Both the position numbers and the translations under genes were made by a program. Positions 16,721 to 24,454 of a stretch of DNA of 64,000 nucleotides are shown piece by piece; positions within the stretch are counted from its first letter, which is position 1; each line of letters opens with the position of its first letter. The notes below the pieces were generated by a model. The model made no database searches. It was not told the origin of the DNA and was given only the letters and a program-made list of their open reading frames with translations. Source of the stretch: Chryseobacterium caseinilyticum (GTDB lineage: Bacteria; Bacteroidota; Bacteroidia; Flavobacteriales; Weeksellaceae); contig NZ_JACYFS010000004.1 in assembly GCF_014837145.1 (NCBI RefSeq), positions 62,001-126,000 on the forward strand. Direction: 5' to 3'.

Positions 16721-17236
16721 TTATTTTTTCTTAAAAAATACATTTCCAAATTTTTTTGATTTGAAAACATAATAAAAATTCCAATTGTTCCTCACCAATA
16801 AAGGTTCAGGATCAATTATCTGATGTTCAGGATCAACTTGAGTTAATCTTAAATGGGGACTTGCGTATCCATCAATAAATTCTACAATACCTGTATGCTT
16901 GCTTTTAATAATACCATTGTCGTAGTATTCAAAAAATATGAACTCGTCATTTTCTTTTATCTCAAAACTAAAATGCTCAAATTGCCAATCAGCGTTTTTG
17001 CCTTTAAACATATTTTTGTCGACAACATATTCTCCATACAAATCATCTTTGCCAACGTTTGTGGGACTATTTAAAAAGCCTGCAAATAACAAAGACAGAA
17101 ACAATAAAACTAAAATCGCCCAATAACCAACAAATAATTTGATAAAAAGCTTCTTTTTGGTAACAAAATAGATAATGATGAAAATCGATGAAATACCGAA
17201 AAGTAGCAAAAAAAATATGACCCCAACAATAATCAT
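16721..17236 (-). CDS. Membrane-anchored protein of unknown function
   Basis: 171 aa; two N-terminal transmembrane helices (about 3-25 and 32-55) and an exported beta-rich domain (KNMFKGKNADWQFEHFSFEI, IEFIDGYASPHLRLTQVDP, NWNFYYVFKSKKFGNVFF). The ATG overlaps the stop of the upstream gene by one base (TGATG), which argues for this start over an in-frame GTG one codon earlier. No known domain recognised. Confidence 0.7.
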   Translation of the reverse strand: MIIVGVIFFLLLFGISSIFIIIYFVTKKKLFIKLFVGYWAILVLLFLSLLFAGFLNSPTNVGKDDLYGEYVVDKNMFKGKNADWQFEHFSFEIKENDEFIFFEYYDNGIIKSKHTGIVEFIDGYASPHLRLTQVDPEHQIIDPEPLLVRNNWNFYYVFKSKKFGNVFFKKK

Positions 17237-17853
17237 CACTTATATTTCTTATGCATAATCAAGCCATACACAATATGCAGCACACCGAAACCAACCGTCC
17301 ATGCGACCAGTCCCCAACCTAAAAACAGGAAGGAAAGTAATCCCAAAACAATCTGGCAATACCCTAAATATTTTATGTCTGTCAAAGTATATCTCTCGGC
17401 ACTTACCAAAGCTAGTCCGTAAAAAATCAATGTTGCCGGAGCGACCAAAACGAACAAATGATGATACAAAAGTCCGAGACAGAAAAGCCCTCCAGTTACT
17501 AAAGGAACAGCAAAGGCAAAAAGCAGTTTTTTTGTCGTTGCATCCCAGATTTTCAATCCCTTCTTTTTGCTTTTGTTAGCTGTAAAAATGTATCCGCTTG
17601 CAATCGCAACAACGAGAATTACTGCTCCGATCACGACAAGTTCCTGCACCAAAGCTTTGCTGAAAATATTTCTGTCACCATCAAAATAATCGATTCCCTC
17701 TCTTTTAAAAACAAAAAAAACATAAGCCGCACCAATGATTGCCGCTAAACCAGCCACTACTCCCGACAGGCCACTCAGTGAAATAAAACGTGAGGACCGT
17801 TCCATCATAGAACGGATGTGTGATAAGTCTTCGTGATAGTTTTTTGATTCCAT
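17236..17853 (-). CDS. Six-helix membrane protein, regulator-linked
   Basis: 205 aa, with a short soluble N-terminus (MESKNYHEDLSHIRSMMERSS) and six hydrophobic helices between residues 24 and 198. This architecture, first in an operon with a winged-helix regulator, recurs in Bacteroidota, where it remains uncharacterised. Stop and next start overlap as TGATG, indicating translational coupling. Confidence 0.72.
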   Translation of the reverse strand: MESKNYHEDLSHIRSMMERSSRFISLSGLSGVVAGLAAIIGAAYVFFVFKREGIDYFDGDRNIFSKALVQELVVIGAVILVVAIASGYIFTANKSKKKGLKIWDATTKKLLFAFAVPLVTGGLFCLGLLYHHLFVLVAPATLIFYGLALVSAERYTLTDIKYLGYCQIVLGLLSFLFLGWGLVAWTVGFGVLHIVYGLIMHKKYK

Positions 17854-17954
17854 ATAAAAGAACTTTGAATTGCAAAGTTATATTTTATTTTTAAACCGCA
17901 AAATTTTTATTTAAATAATTTGTCCAAATTCTTATCTTTAAGAAAAACATAATT

Positions 17955-19556
17955 ATGGATAAAGAAATTCTGCGGTCAGAAATTTTCAGGCATCTGGATG
18001 GCGTTGTCACTGCGCCCATCGTCGCTTCACTGCTGAAAAAAGAAATTATCGCCTTCATCATTCAACGTGAACAAATTGTTTTAAGTGAGCTTACCGACGA
18101 GTTCAAAGCCAACGAAGGTTATCTGAACGTAGCTGTTCGGGCACTTGCATCACAGGGATTTTTGGATTACAGTGTCGATAATGAGAACGATGTGATTACA
18201 ATTTCTACAAATGCTAAGACTCGATTTCTTCAGAAATACAGTTTGCTTTATTTAAAAGTAATTACGTTTTTGAAACATTCGACAGATATAAAAAATCAGA
18301 TCAATGAAAGTTTGTTTATTGAAGAATTTACGCAGTTAAGTAATTCCGTAAAAGGTCACTTTGGGATCCAGCTTTCAGATGATTTCGATAAAAAAACTGT
18401 ACAGGAACAGATTTTAAAACATATCGAAGGCTGTATCATCGGACCTGTCATCGTCTATCTCGGCATGACCGGAATGTTTCACAAATATTTTATGGAAACT
18501 TCTTTTCAGGCGGCAGAATTTCATAAAAATTCAGAGAACTTTGAAGTGATTTTAGATTTCCTGACGTATTTAAACTGGTTTAAAAAAACAGGAGACAACT
18601 ACAAATTTACTGACACCGGAATTTATTTTGCCAAAAGAGCCGCATCGTACGGAGTTACAGTTTCCTATCTTCCGTTGTTGAATAAAATGGATGATTTGCT
18701 GTTTGGAAACGCTTCAAAAATCAGAGAAATTTCCGAAGGCGAAGATGAACTTCATGTTGACCGTGCGATGAATGTGTGGGGAAGTGGCGGTTCGCATTCC
18801 AATTATTTTAAAGTGGCGAATGATTTTATTATTCAGATTTTTAATCAGCCTATCCATCTGCAGCCGAAAGGTGTTTTGGATATGGGCTGCGGAAACGGCG
18901 CCTTTATTCAGCATATTTTTGAAACGATTGAAAGATATACGCTTCGAGGGAAAATGCTGGAAGAACATCCATTATTCCTGGTGGGTGCCGATTATAATCA
19001 AGCTGCTTTGAAAGTGACCAGAGCCAACCTCATCAACAATGATATCTGGGCAAAAGTAATCTGGGGCGACATCGGAAATCCGAAACAACTGGCTGATGAT
19101 TTAAAAGAAAATTATGAAATTGAACTGTCAGATTTATTGAATATCAGAACATTTCTTGACCACAACAGAGTCTGGAAAGCACCGGAAAACAGTCAGCCTG
19201 AAAGAATGAGTACTTCGACCGGGGCCTTTGCCCACCGTGGAAAGAGATTACCTAATAATCTAGTTGAAGAAAGTTTAAAAGAGCATCTCGAGCTTTGGTT
19301 ACCTTACATCAGAAAGAACGGATTGCTTATCATCGAGCTTCACGCTTTGGATTCGAAACTGACGTCTGAAAATTTAGGGAAAACTCCTGCAACGGCTTAT
19401 GAGGCGACGCATGGTTTTTCTGATCAGTATATTCTGGAAGTGGATGTCTTTAAAAAGATTTGTCTGGAAACAGGACTGCAGATTGACAAAGAATTATTCA
19501 GGAAATTTCCCAATTCTGATTTGGCGACGGTTTCGATTAATTTACTAAAAAGCTGA
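17955..19556 (+). CDS. SAM-dependent methyltransferase with duplicated N-terminal domain (AprA-related)
   Basis: 533-aa cytoplasmic protein. A class I SAM-binding motif (VLDMGCGNGAF, ~307-317) starts the C-terminal methyltransferase domain, with an acidic strand end at VGADYNQAAL and LLIIELHAL near the C-terminus. The N-terminal 250 residues hold two similar helical/winged modules: residues 7-33 (RSEIFRHLDGVVTAPIVASL) and 149-176 (VQEQILKHIEGCIIGPVIVY), each followed by a FLDY or FKKT wing-like stretch. The layout resembles methyltransferases related to AprA of polyketide pathways, but no polyketide genes are near. Substrate unknown. Confidence 0.75.
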   Translation: MDKEILRSEIFRHLDGVVTAPIVASLLKKEIIAFIIQREQIVLSELTDEFKANEGYLNVAVRALASQGFLDYSVDNENDVITISTNAKTRFLQKYSLLYLKVITFLKHSTDIKNQINESLFIEEFTQLSNSVKGHFGIQLSDDFDKKTVQEQILKHIEGCIIGPVIVYLGMTGMFHKYFMETSFQAAEFHKNSENFEVILDFLTYLNWFKKTGDNYKFTDTGIYFAKRAASYGVTVSYLPLLNKMDDLLFGNASKIREISEGEDELHVDRAMNVWGSGGSHSNYFKVANDFIIQIFNQPIHLQPKGVLDMGCGNGAFIQHIFETIERYTLRGKMLEEHPLFLVGADYNQAALKVTRANLINNDIWAKVIWGDIGNPKQLADDLKENYEIELSDLLNIRTFLDHNRVWKAPENSQPERMSTSTGAFAHRGKRLPNNLVEESLKEHLELWLPYIRKNGLLIIELHALDSKLTSENLGKTPATAYEATHGFSDQYILEVDVFKKICLETGLQIDKELFRKFPNSDLATVSINLLKS

Positions 19557-19761
19557 TTTTGTTTAACCAAAAATCGAAGATTCGACAAAGTCAATATTCA
19601 CAAAAGATCAGACGGAAAATTAGTTATGCAAAAGGGCAAAAAAGGTGGGCGAATAAGAAAAACTTTACATCGAAATAATTGAATTTAAATCTCACGCAGA
19701 TTTTAGGGATAGGTCAGATTGTTTTCATGGTTTAGACCTGCTAAATGTGAACAGTCAGCGT

Positions 19762-19777
19762 AAAAAAAAAAAAAAAA
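19762..19777 (+). repeat. A16 homopolymer at the GNAT start codon
   Basis: Sixteen A residues run into the ATG. The tract fills the ribosome-binding position, so length slippage would alter initiation rather than reading frame. The 205 bp upstream hold no gene; they contain a TCTCACGCAGATTTT repeat fragment also seen near 47.7 kb. Confidence 0.6.
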
Positions 19778-20319
19778 TGACATTTGAAATATTAGAAACA
19801 GAACGATTGATCCTTCAGAAACTTGATTCAAAGAAAATGAATGAGATTTTTGCATTGAAAGATGATGAAAAAATAAGAGAAATTTTAGGCATTACGGATG
19901 AAGAAGAATTTGCACGACAGAAAAGGATGAATCATTACGGTTACGAATCTTACAACCGAAAAATGCTGAATTTTAAAATTGTGGAAAAGCAAAGTGGTAA
20001 AAAAATTGGAAACTGCAGTTTTCACACATGGAATCCACAGCATCACCGTGCAGAAGTGGGATATGATCTTTTTTCGGACGAATTCAAACGGAAAGGTTAT
20101 ATGAAAGAAGCTTTGGGAAAGGTGCTTGAATATGGTTTTAACGAAATGGATCTGAACCGGATTGAAGCCTTGATTGATGACGAAAACACACCTTCCAGGA
20201 AACTTCTGGAGCATTATGGATTTGTAAGAGAAGGCATTACGCGAGGTCATTATCTGGTAGACGGCATTTTTGAAGATTCAGTTCTGTATTCTCTTTTAAA
20301 ATCTGAATTCACACAGTAA
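19777..20319 (+). CDS. GNAT acetyltransferase, RimJ/RimL-like
   Basis: 180-aa N-acetyltransferase from MTFEILETERLILQKLD, the usual opening of the RimJ/RimL-like group. Acetyl-CoA-binding region RAEVGYDLFSDEFKRKGYMKEAL with the (K)RKGYM form of the pyrophosphate loop, then NRIEALIDDENTPSRKLLEHYGFVREG near the C-terminus. An upstream in-frame start through the poly-A tract would add a Lys-rich stretch and is unlikely. Its last 31 codons are duplicated downstream in diverged form. Confidence 0.88.
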   Translation: MTFEILETERLILQKLDSKKMNEIFALKDDEKIREILGITDEEEFARQKRMNHYGYESYNRKMLNFKIVEKQSGKKIGNCSFHTWNPQHHRAEVGYDLFSDEFKRKGYMKEALGKVLEYGFNEMDLNRIEALIDDENTPSRKLLEHYGFVREGITRGHYLVDGIFEDSVLYSLLKSEFTQ

Positions 20320-20320
20320 A

Positions 20321-20359
20321 AAAAGCGTTGTTAGTTTCGAATCTTGAACAACGCTTTTT
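20321..20359. terminator. Convergent terminator, duplicated copy 1
   Basis: Twelve-pair stem AAAAGCGTTGTT/AACAACGCTTTT with a 14-nt loop and a T-run; belongs to the GNAT gene. Confidence 0.8.
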
Positions 20360-20370
20360 ATCAATTACTT

Positions 20371-20470
20371 AGCTCTTAATCTTTCTTTGATTGCCCCAAT
20401 ATTTTTCTTGGCAGAATCTTCCAGAATCAAGCTGGCACTCATGTGAATTCTTGCAGGCATCAGTTCGTTA
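20371..20470 (-). pseudogene. 3' fragment of an enoyl-CoA hydratase gene
   Basis: About 33 codons on the minus strand repeat the C-terminus of the intact downstream hydratase (NELMPARIHMSASLIL ... IKERLRAK), with two silent differences and Ser to Ala near the end. It has no start and is cut at TTCGTTA. Confidence 0.8.
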
Positions 20471-20472
20471 GA

Positions 20473-20564
20473 GAGAAGGCATTACACGAGGTCATTATCT
20501 GGTAGACGGCGTTTTTGAGGATTCCGTTCTGTACTCTCTTTTAAAATCTGAATACAAAAAGTAA
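20473..20564 (+). pseudogene. 3' fragment of a GNAT acetyltransferase gene
   Basis: Thirty codons match the end of the intact acetyltransferase (REGITRGHYLVDG, DSVLYSLLKSE) but end YKK instead of FTQ. Changes are mainly synonymous. It has no 5' part. Confidence 0.8.
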
Positions 20565-20566
20565 AA

Positions 20567-20603
20567 AAAGCGTTGTTAACTATTAAATTTTTAACAACGC
20601 TTT
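20567..20603. terminator. Convergent terminator, duplicated copy 2
   Basis: Thirteen-pair stem AAAGCGTTGTTAA/TTAACAACGCTTT, 11-nt loop; ends the enoyl-CoA hydratase transcript on the minus strand. Confidence 0.8.
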
Positions 20604-20610
20604 ATATCAA

Positions 20611-21375
20611 TTACTTAGATCTTAATCTTTCTTTGATTGCCCCAATATTTTTCTTGGCAGAATCTTCCAGAATCAAACTGGCACTCATGTGAATTCTGGC
20701 AGGCATCAGTTCGTTAAAATGCTCTGTTCCTTCCCACGACACTTTTTTAATTAAAGCCAAAGCATCTTCGCTTCTTGAAGCTAATGTGTTTAGAAATTTC
20801 TCTAATTTAGAATCCATTTCTGCAATGGTTTCAGAAACTGAATGGTAAATATTGTGCTGTTCTGCCCAATCTGCAGATCTAAAATCTGCATCAATCGCCA
20901 TTGCAGAAAACTGAGACTTCCCAATCTTTCTTTCAACGTAAGGCCCGATTACGAATGGCCCGATTCCTAAATTGATTTCCGTTAAAGCCAATGCAGAATC
21001 TTTGGTGGCAAAACAGTAATCAGCACCGCAAGCCAGGCCTACTCCACCACCTGTCGTTTTTCCCTGAACTCTTACGACCACGATTTTTCCGCAATTTCTC
21101 ATTGCATTTAAAACTTTTGCAAAGCCACCGAAAAATTTAGTGGAAGCTTCCAGTTCTTCAATTGCCAATAGTTCATCGAAACTTGCTCCGGCACAGAATG
21201 CTTTTTCGCCTTCACTTTTTACGAGAATGGCTTTTACTTCATTTTTTCCTCCTTCTTCAAGAATTGTTTCAGCTAATTTTTCGAGGATCGCACCTGGAAG
21301 GGCATTGCTTTTTGCGGTACCGAAAGTGATTTCGGCAATACTGTTTTTAATTTCTGATGTTACAAAATCGCTCAT
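20611..21375 (-). CDS. Enoyl-CoA hydratase/isomerase family protein
   Basis: 254-aa crotonase-fold protein. Oxyanion-hole segments EKAFCAGASFDELLA and TTGGGVGLACGADYC. Of the two catalytic glutamates of classical hydratases, the one in the PExxLG position is kept (LTEINLGI) and the other, in GGGxELA, is Gly. So it is either an isomerase-like or alternative crotonase. A CTAACAATTGTTCG palindrome directly beside its -7 box matches the one in front of paaK, which suggests shared control with phenylacetate catabolism; it may fill the PaaF step absent from the main cluster. This role is an inference. Confidence 0.82.
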   Translation of the reverse strand: MSDFVTSEIKNSIAEITFGTAKSNALPGAILEKLAETILEEGGKNEVKAILVKSEGEKAFCAGASFDELLAIEELEASTKFFGGFAKVLNAMRNCGKIVVVRVQGKTTGGGVGLACGADYCFATKDSALALTEINLGIGPFVIGPYVERKIGKSQFSAMAIDADFRSADWAEQHNIYHSVSETIAEMDSKLEKFLNTLASRSEDALALIKKVSWEGTEHFNELMPARIHMSASLILEDSAKKNIGAIKERLRSK

Positions 21376-21397
21376 TCGTTTCTCAATATGATTTAAA

Positions 21398-21405
21398 CAA
21401 AAATA
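21398..21405 (-). promoter_or_regulatory. -7 box of the enoyl-CoA hydratase gene
   Basis: TATTTTTG on the minus strand, 22 bp from the start codon, exact TAnnTTTG match and flush against the palindromic operator. Confidence 0.55.
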
Positions 21406-21419
21406 CTAACAATTGTTCG
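21406..21419. promoter_or_regulatory. PaaR/TetR-type operator, site 1
   Basis: CTAACAATTGTTCG fits CNAAC-N4-GTTNG, the form reported for the TetR-family PaaR of Thermus. It lies just upstream of the -7 box, where a repressor would block the polymerase. Confidence 0.5.
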
Positions 21420-21497
21420 GGTAAAAAAATCATTAGGTATAAATACTGAATCGCTTAATTGGTTATTTCTACGCTAAAAAATAATTATGTTAAGTTT

Positions 21498-21505
21498 TAC
21501 CTTTG
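21498..21505 (+). promoter_or_regulatory. -7 box of the tail-collar gene
   Basis: TACCTTTG, 32 bp before the start codon, fits TAnnTTTG. Confidence 0.45.
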
Positions 21506-21537
21506 ACCTAACAAACTAACCCAAAAAACTTATTATT

Positions 21538-22080
21538 ATGGACGAAATGATAGCAACAATCAAGATGTTCGCTGGAACCTATGCACCGGCAAACTTTATG
21601 TTTTGCGACGGATCTTTACTTCAAATTATGCAGTATCAGGCTTTATTCTCATTGATTGGTACAACCTATGGCGGAGACGGTATGAGAACTTTTGCTTTAC
21701 CCAATCTAAACGGAAGGTTACCCGTTGGAGCAGGAAATTCTACAACAGGAAAATCTGTACAGCTTGGAGAAGCAGCGGGAAATTATCAAAATACATTAAC
21801 AGAAGCTAACTTACCAAGCTTCAGCGGATCCATAAAAGTGGCAAAAACAAATGCCAATTCTACCACTCCGTCGGCTTCATCTTCAATAGCAATCACTGGG
21901 ACGCCGAACGGAAGAGATTTTAATCCCATCCCAAGCTATGTAGATGGAAACCCTGATACTTTAATCAGTGGACAGTCTGTATTTCATCAGGGGCAAAGTG
22001 CGCCAGTGAATAACATGCCACCTTATTTGGGAATGAATTATATTATCTGTGTGAATGGAATTTATCCACCAAGACCTTAA
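21538..22080 (+). CDS. Tail-collar domain protein (microcystin-dependent protein type)
   Basis: 180-aa protein with the phage tail collar fold: FAGTYAPANFMFCDGSLLQI, LFSLIGTTYGGDGMRTFALPNLNGRLPVG (residues 8-62) and the C-terminal MPPYLGMNYIICVNGIYPPR. Such stand-alone proteins (MdpB-like) occur in many non-phage bacteria, usually in short arrays, and their role is unknown. No signal peptide and no phage genes nearby, so it is not prophage. It is 22 bp before a T9SS cargo gene and probably co-transcribed with it. Confidence 0.87.
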   Translation: MDEMIATIKMFAGTYAPANFMFCDGSLLQIMQYQALFSLIGTTYGGDGMRTFALPNLNGRLPVGAGNSTTGKSVQLGEAAGNYQNTLTEANLPSFSGSIKVAKTNANSTTPSASSSIAITGTPNGRDFNPIPSYVDGNPDTLISGQSVFHQGQSAPVNNMPPYLGMNYIICVNGIYPPRP

Positions 22081-22102
22081 ATAAATCTAAAACAAAACCG
22101 TC

Positions 22103-22933
22103 ATGAAAAGAACAACTATTTTCTTAATCTGTAGTATGTTCATCTCTTTTCTGTCATTGGGACAGGCACCCACTACAGAGGTTTTTGAAACTGAAACACA
22201 TCAGAGTACAAGTTTTACCGACAACAGTGTTGTTTTTAATATCATTTCGCATAATGGGCTGTTCCGTAATTTTACTGCCACATCTGCATGGGGGTGGAAT
22301 GGAACCGGCGCAGACAACCGATTCATAGATAATACTGGAAGTATACCCGCGACGACATCACCGTCATTCAGCATCAAGACAAGTTCAAATTTATTTAAAG
22401 TGAACAGTTTCTGGATATTTTGCGGAGATCTTAATACAAATCCCAATACTACAGGAACGCTTACGGTAACCGGAAAACTGTCAGGTGTTGTAAAATTTTC
22501 TAACATAAAATCTTCCGGATTTATAACATCGAATACGACGAACAATGGTTATACCTTCATTAACATGGCTAATTTTATGGACCAGAATTACTCCAATATT
22601 GTCATCGATGAACTGATGATTACAGGCGCCGGAAATTTCCGATATCTGGGTCTGGATGCCTTCACATGGGTGAAAGATAGTAATCTTGTTTTGTCCACCT
22701 CTGAAATGAAAACAAACAGGAACACGCAGGAGATTTATCCTAATCCTACTTCCGGACCGTTGACCATCACTACTCAAAAGAATGAAACATTTAAAATCTA
22801 CAGCACATCCGGAAATCTGGTAAAGACTGTAAATGCACAGAAAGGTGAGAACAGAACAGATATTTCCGAACTTCCCAACGGAGTATACATTCTGAAATCT
22901 GAAACCTCATCTCAAAAGGTTATAAAAAAATAA
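22103..22933 (+). CDS. T9SS type A sorting domain-containing protein
   Basis: 276-aa secreted protein. Signal peptide MKRTTIFLICSMFISFLSLGQ; middle beta-rich region (~25-195) with a carbohydrate-binding-like look (FSIKTSSNLFKVNSFWI, GTLTVTGKLSGVVKFSNI, YLGLDAFTWVK); C-terminal sorting domain from IYPNPTSGPLTITT through LPNGVYILKSET to KVIKK. Expected on the cell surface or in the medium. Ligand unknown. Confidence 0.88.
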   Translation: MKRTTIFLICSMFISFLSLGQAPTTEVFETETHQSTSFTDNSVVFNIISHNGLFRNFTATSAWGWNGTGADNRFIDNTGSIPATTSPSFSIKTSSNLFKVNSFWIFCGDLNTNPNTTGTLTVTGKLSGVVKFSNIKSSGFITSNTTNNGYTFINMANFMDQNYSNIVIDELMITGAGNFRYLGLDAFTWVKDSNLVLSTSEMKTNRNTQEIYPNPTSGPLTITTQKNETFKIYSTSGNLVKTVNAQKGENRTDISELPNGVYILKSETSSQKVIKK

Positions 22934-23004
22934 AAACCACCACGAAAACTCTTTTTTTGAATGAAGATTATTTCAAACGATTCTAAAACATGATGAACAA
23001 AACT

Positions 23005-23026
23005 TCCCGGGCAACCGGGATTTTTT
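23005..23026 (+). terminator. Terminator after the T9SS gene
   Basis: TCCCGG-GCAA-CCGGGA hairpin followed by TTTTTT; also usable by the opposing methyltransferase gene. Confidence 0.85.
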
Positions 23027-23041
23027 GGTTTTAAAAACTTC

Positions 23042-23806
23042 CTATCTACTTCCGTACATTAAAATTCTTTTGAATGGATAAATAGCCGGAAATCTTTCAA
23101 ATTTTTCAGCAATCCGAATTTTAAATTCTGCAGTAAAAATTTCCTGCTGTGTTTTATCCAGTCTTTCTAAATACGAAATCAAAGCCGAGCCGGAAATAAA
23201 CTTAAATAACTCTTCTGCATCTTCCGCAATAATCGGGTAAACTTTAATAGAGATATTTAAATCTTTCAAACCTGCATCAAACATCATTTTTGCATATTCA
23301 TCCAGACTCAAAACAGGAGAAATTCTGTTGAAACTGTTTAACTGAGTTTTAAAAGGTTCTTCAGAAGCGAGTTGAATTAAAATTTGGTTTAAAATATTCT
23401 CATTCTGCACAGGCATCTGTACTGCAAACTGTCCGTTCTCATTTAGCAGAGAAAGAAGTTTCTGAAAAAACTTTTCATGATCATCAGACCACTGCAAAGC
23501 CGCATTGCTGAAAATCAGATCCCATTTTTCATCCGATTCATATAGTTCTTCAATGGTTTGCTGTTTAAAACTTAAATTTTCGTTTTTAAATTCTAAAGAT
23601 TTTTGAAGCATTTCAGCAGACGAATCGATTCCCAAAAACTGTGCATCAGGAAATCTTTCGGACAGAATTTTTGTCTGTTCGCCGGTTCCGCAGCCTATAT
23701 CAATTGCGTTATCAAGATTTTCAGATGAAATTAAATTCATCAAATCAAAAAACGGCTGGTAGCGGATGTTTTTGAATTGGTTGTAGATGTCGGGATTCCA
23801 GGGCAT
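23042..23806 (-). CDS. Trans-aconitate 2-methyltransferase-like
   Basis: 254-aa class I methyltransferase of the Tam type. N-terminal MPWNPDIYNQFKNIRYQPFFDLM is the family opening; motif I AIDIGCGTGEQT at ~35-46; acidic residue after FLGIDSS; WDLIFSNAALQWSDDHEKF at ~110-128 corresponds to the DLIFANAALQW block. It methylates trans-aconitate, a toxic by-product of the citrate cycle, or a similar acid. Monocistronic. Confidence 0.86.
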   Translation of the reverse strand: MPWNPDIYNQFKNIRYQPFFDLMNLISSENLDNAIDIGCGTGEQTKILSERFPDAQFLGIDSSAEMLQKSLEFKNENLSFKQQTIEELYESDEKWDLIFSNAALQWSDDHEKFFQKLLSLLNENGQFAVQMPVQNENILNQILIQLASEEPFKTQLNSFNRISPVLSLDEYAKMMFDAGLKDLNISIKVYPIIAEDAEELFKFISGSALISYLERLDKTQQEIFTAEFKIRIAEKFERFPAIYPFKRILMYGSR

Positions 23807-23840
23807 GAGATTTATTCACTGATTTTTAATATTGTGTAAT

Positions 23841-24395
23841 TGCGCACAGATACCACAGATTTTCACAGAGAAAATTAGGTTTGCATCATTTTTACTAAAA
23901 GAATATTTACAAATAGCCATTAATCATTCTGACAATATTATGATTAATCTGATGCGTGTTAAAATTAACCAAAATTCCAAGATGTAGTTTAGTTAATTTC
24001 AAATAATTGAGCAGTTGTTTATGATGAAATGGACTTAACTCTTCAACCGATTTAATTTCAACTATAACTTTTTCTTCAACAATTATATCAGCCCGAAAAC
24101 CTAAATTCAAATCGATATTTTTGTAATAAACAGAAACGGGAACCTGACATTTAACATTCAAACCCTGGAGCTGAAGTTCGATCATCAAAGCTTTCTCATA
24201 AACACTTTCCAGCAACCCTGGCCCAAGATTATTATACACCTCAAAAATAGATTTTCTAATAAGAAAGGTTAATTCATTTTCAGTTTTCATCATCTCTAAT
24301 TTTTATCGATAGTACCTGTGTTTTTGTATAATTCAAAAGTTTACTCAAATAAATTTATAAAAAAATCTGTGCAAATCCGTGAAAATCTGTGCGCA
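23841..24395. repeat. Inverted repeats framing the GxxExxY gene
   Basis: TGCGCACAGA on the left and TCTGTGCGCA on the right are exact complements; the match continues loosely (ACAGATTTTCAC inside both). The unit is 555 bp and holds one gene. Similar CACAGATTTTCAC wording is widespread in Bacteroidota. Confidence 0.6.
23907..24293 (-). CDS. GxxExxY protein (PD-(D/E)xK-like)
   Basis: 128-aa protein of the GxxExxY family (PDDEXK_3). The name motif is GLLESVY at residues 26-32. The nuclease-like core is FRADIIVEEKVIVEIK with Asp69, Glu79 and Lys81, as in PD-(D/E)xK folds. These genes are often flanked by near-identical repeats and occur in many copies per genome; no function has been shown. Two ATGs stand at the start; the first is used here. 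Framed by inverted TGCGCACAGA repeats. Confidence 0.9.
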   Translation of the reverse strand: MMKTENELTFLIRKSIFEVYNNLGPGLLESVYEKALMIELQLQGLNVKCQVPVSVYYKNIDLNLGFRADIIVEEKVIVEIKSVEELSPFHHKQLLNYLKLTKLHLGILVNFNTHQINHNIVRMINGYL

Positions 24396-24397
24396 AA

Positions 24398-24429
24398 ACG
24401 AAAAACAGTGCAACAAAATTGTTACACTG
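24398..24429 (-). terminator. Terminator after paaZ
   Basis: CAGTGTAACAA/TTGTTGCACTG stem (one wobble) on the minus strand with a 2-nt spacer and TTTTTCGTTTT after it. It marks the distal end of the paa cluster. Confidence 0.8.
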
Positions 24430-24454
24430 CTCAATCGTTATATAGATATATTAA

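Larger units (their letters stand above)
20226..20716. repeat. Diverged tandem duplication of a convergent gene junction
   Basis: Unit 1 (to 20470) and unit 2 (from 20471) are ~245 bp each. Each contains the GNAT 3' end, a terminator and the enoyl-CoA hydratase 3' end. Functional GNAT reads into unit 1; the functional hydratase ends in unit 2. Coding differences are mostly at third positions. Confidence 0.9.

Noticed and set aside
20371..20470. Second functional enoyl-CoA hydratase
   Set aside because: Only the last ~33 codons are present, with no start; it is part of the duplicated junction.
21538..22080. Prophage remnant based on the tail-collar domain
   Set aside because: No other phage genes, integrase or attachment site nearby; such proteins are common outside phages.
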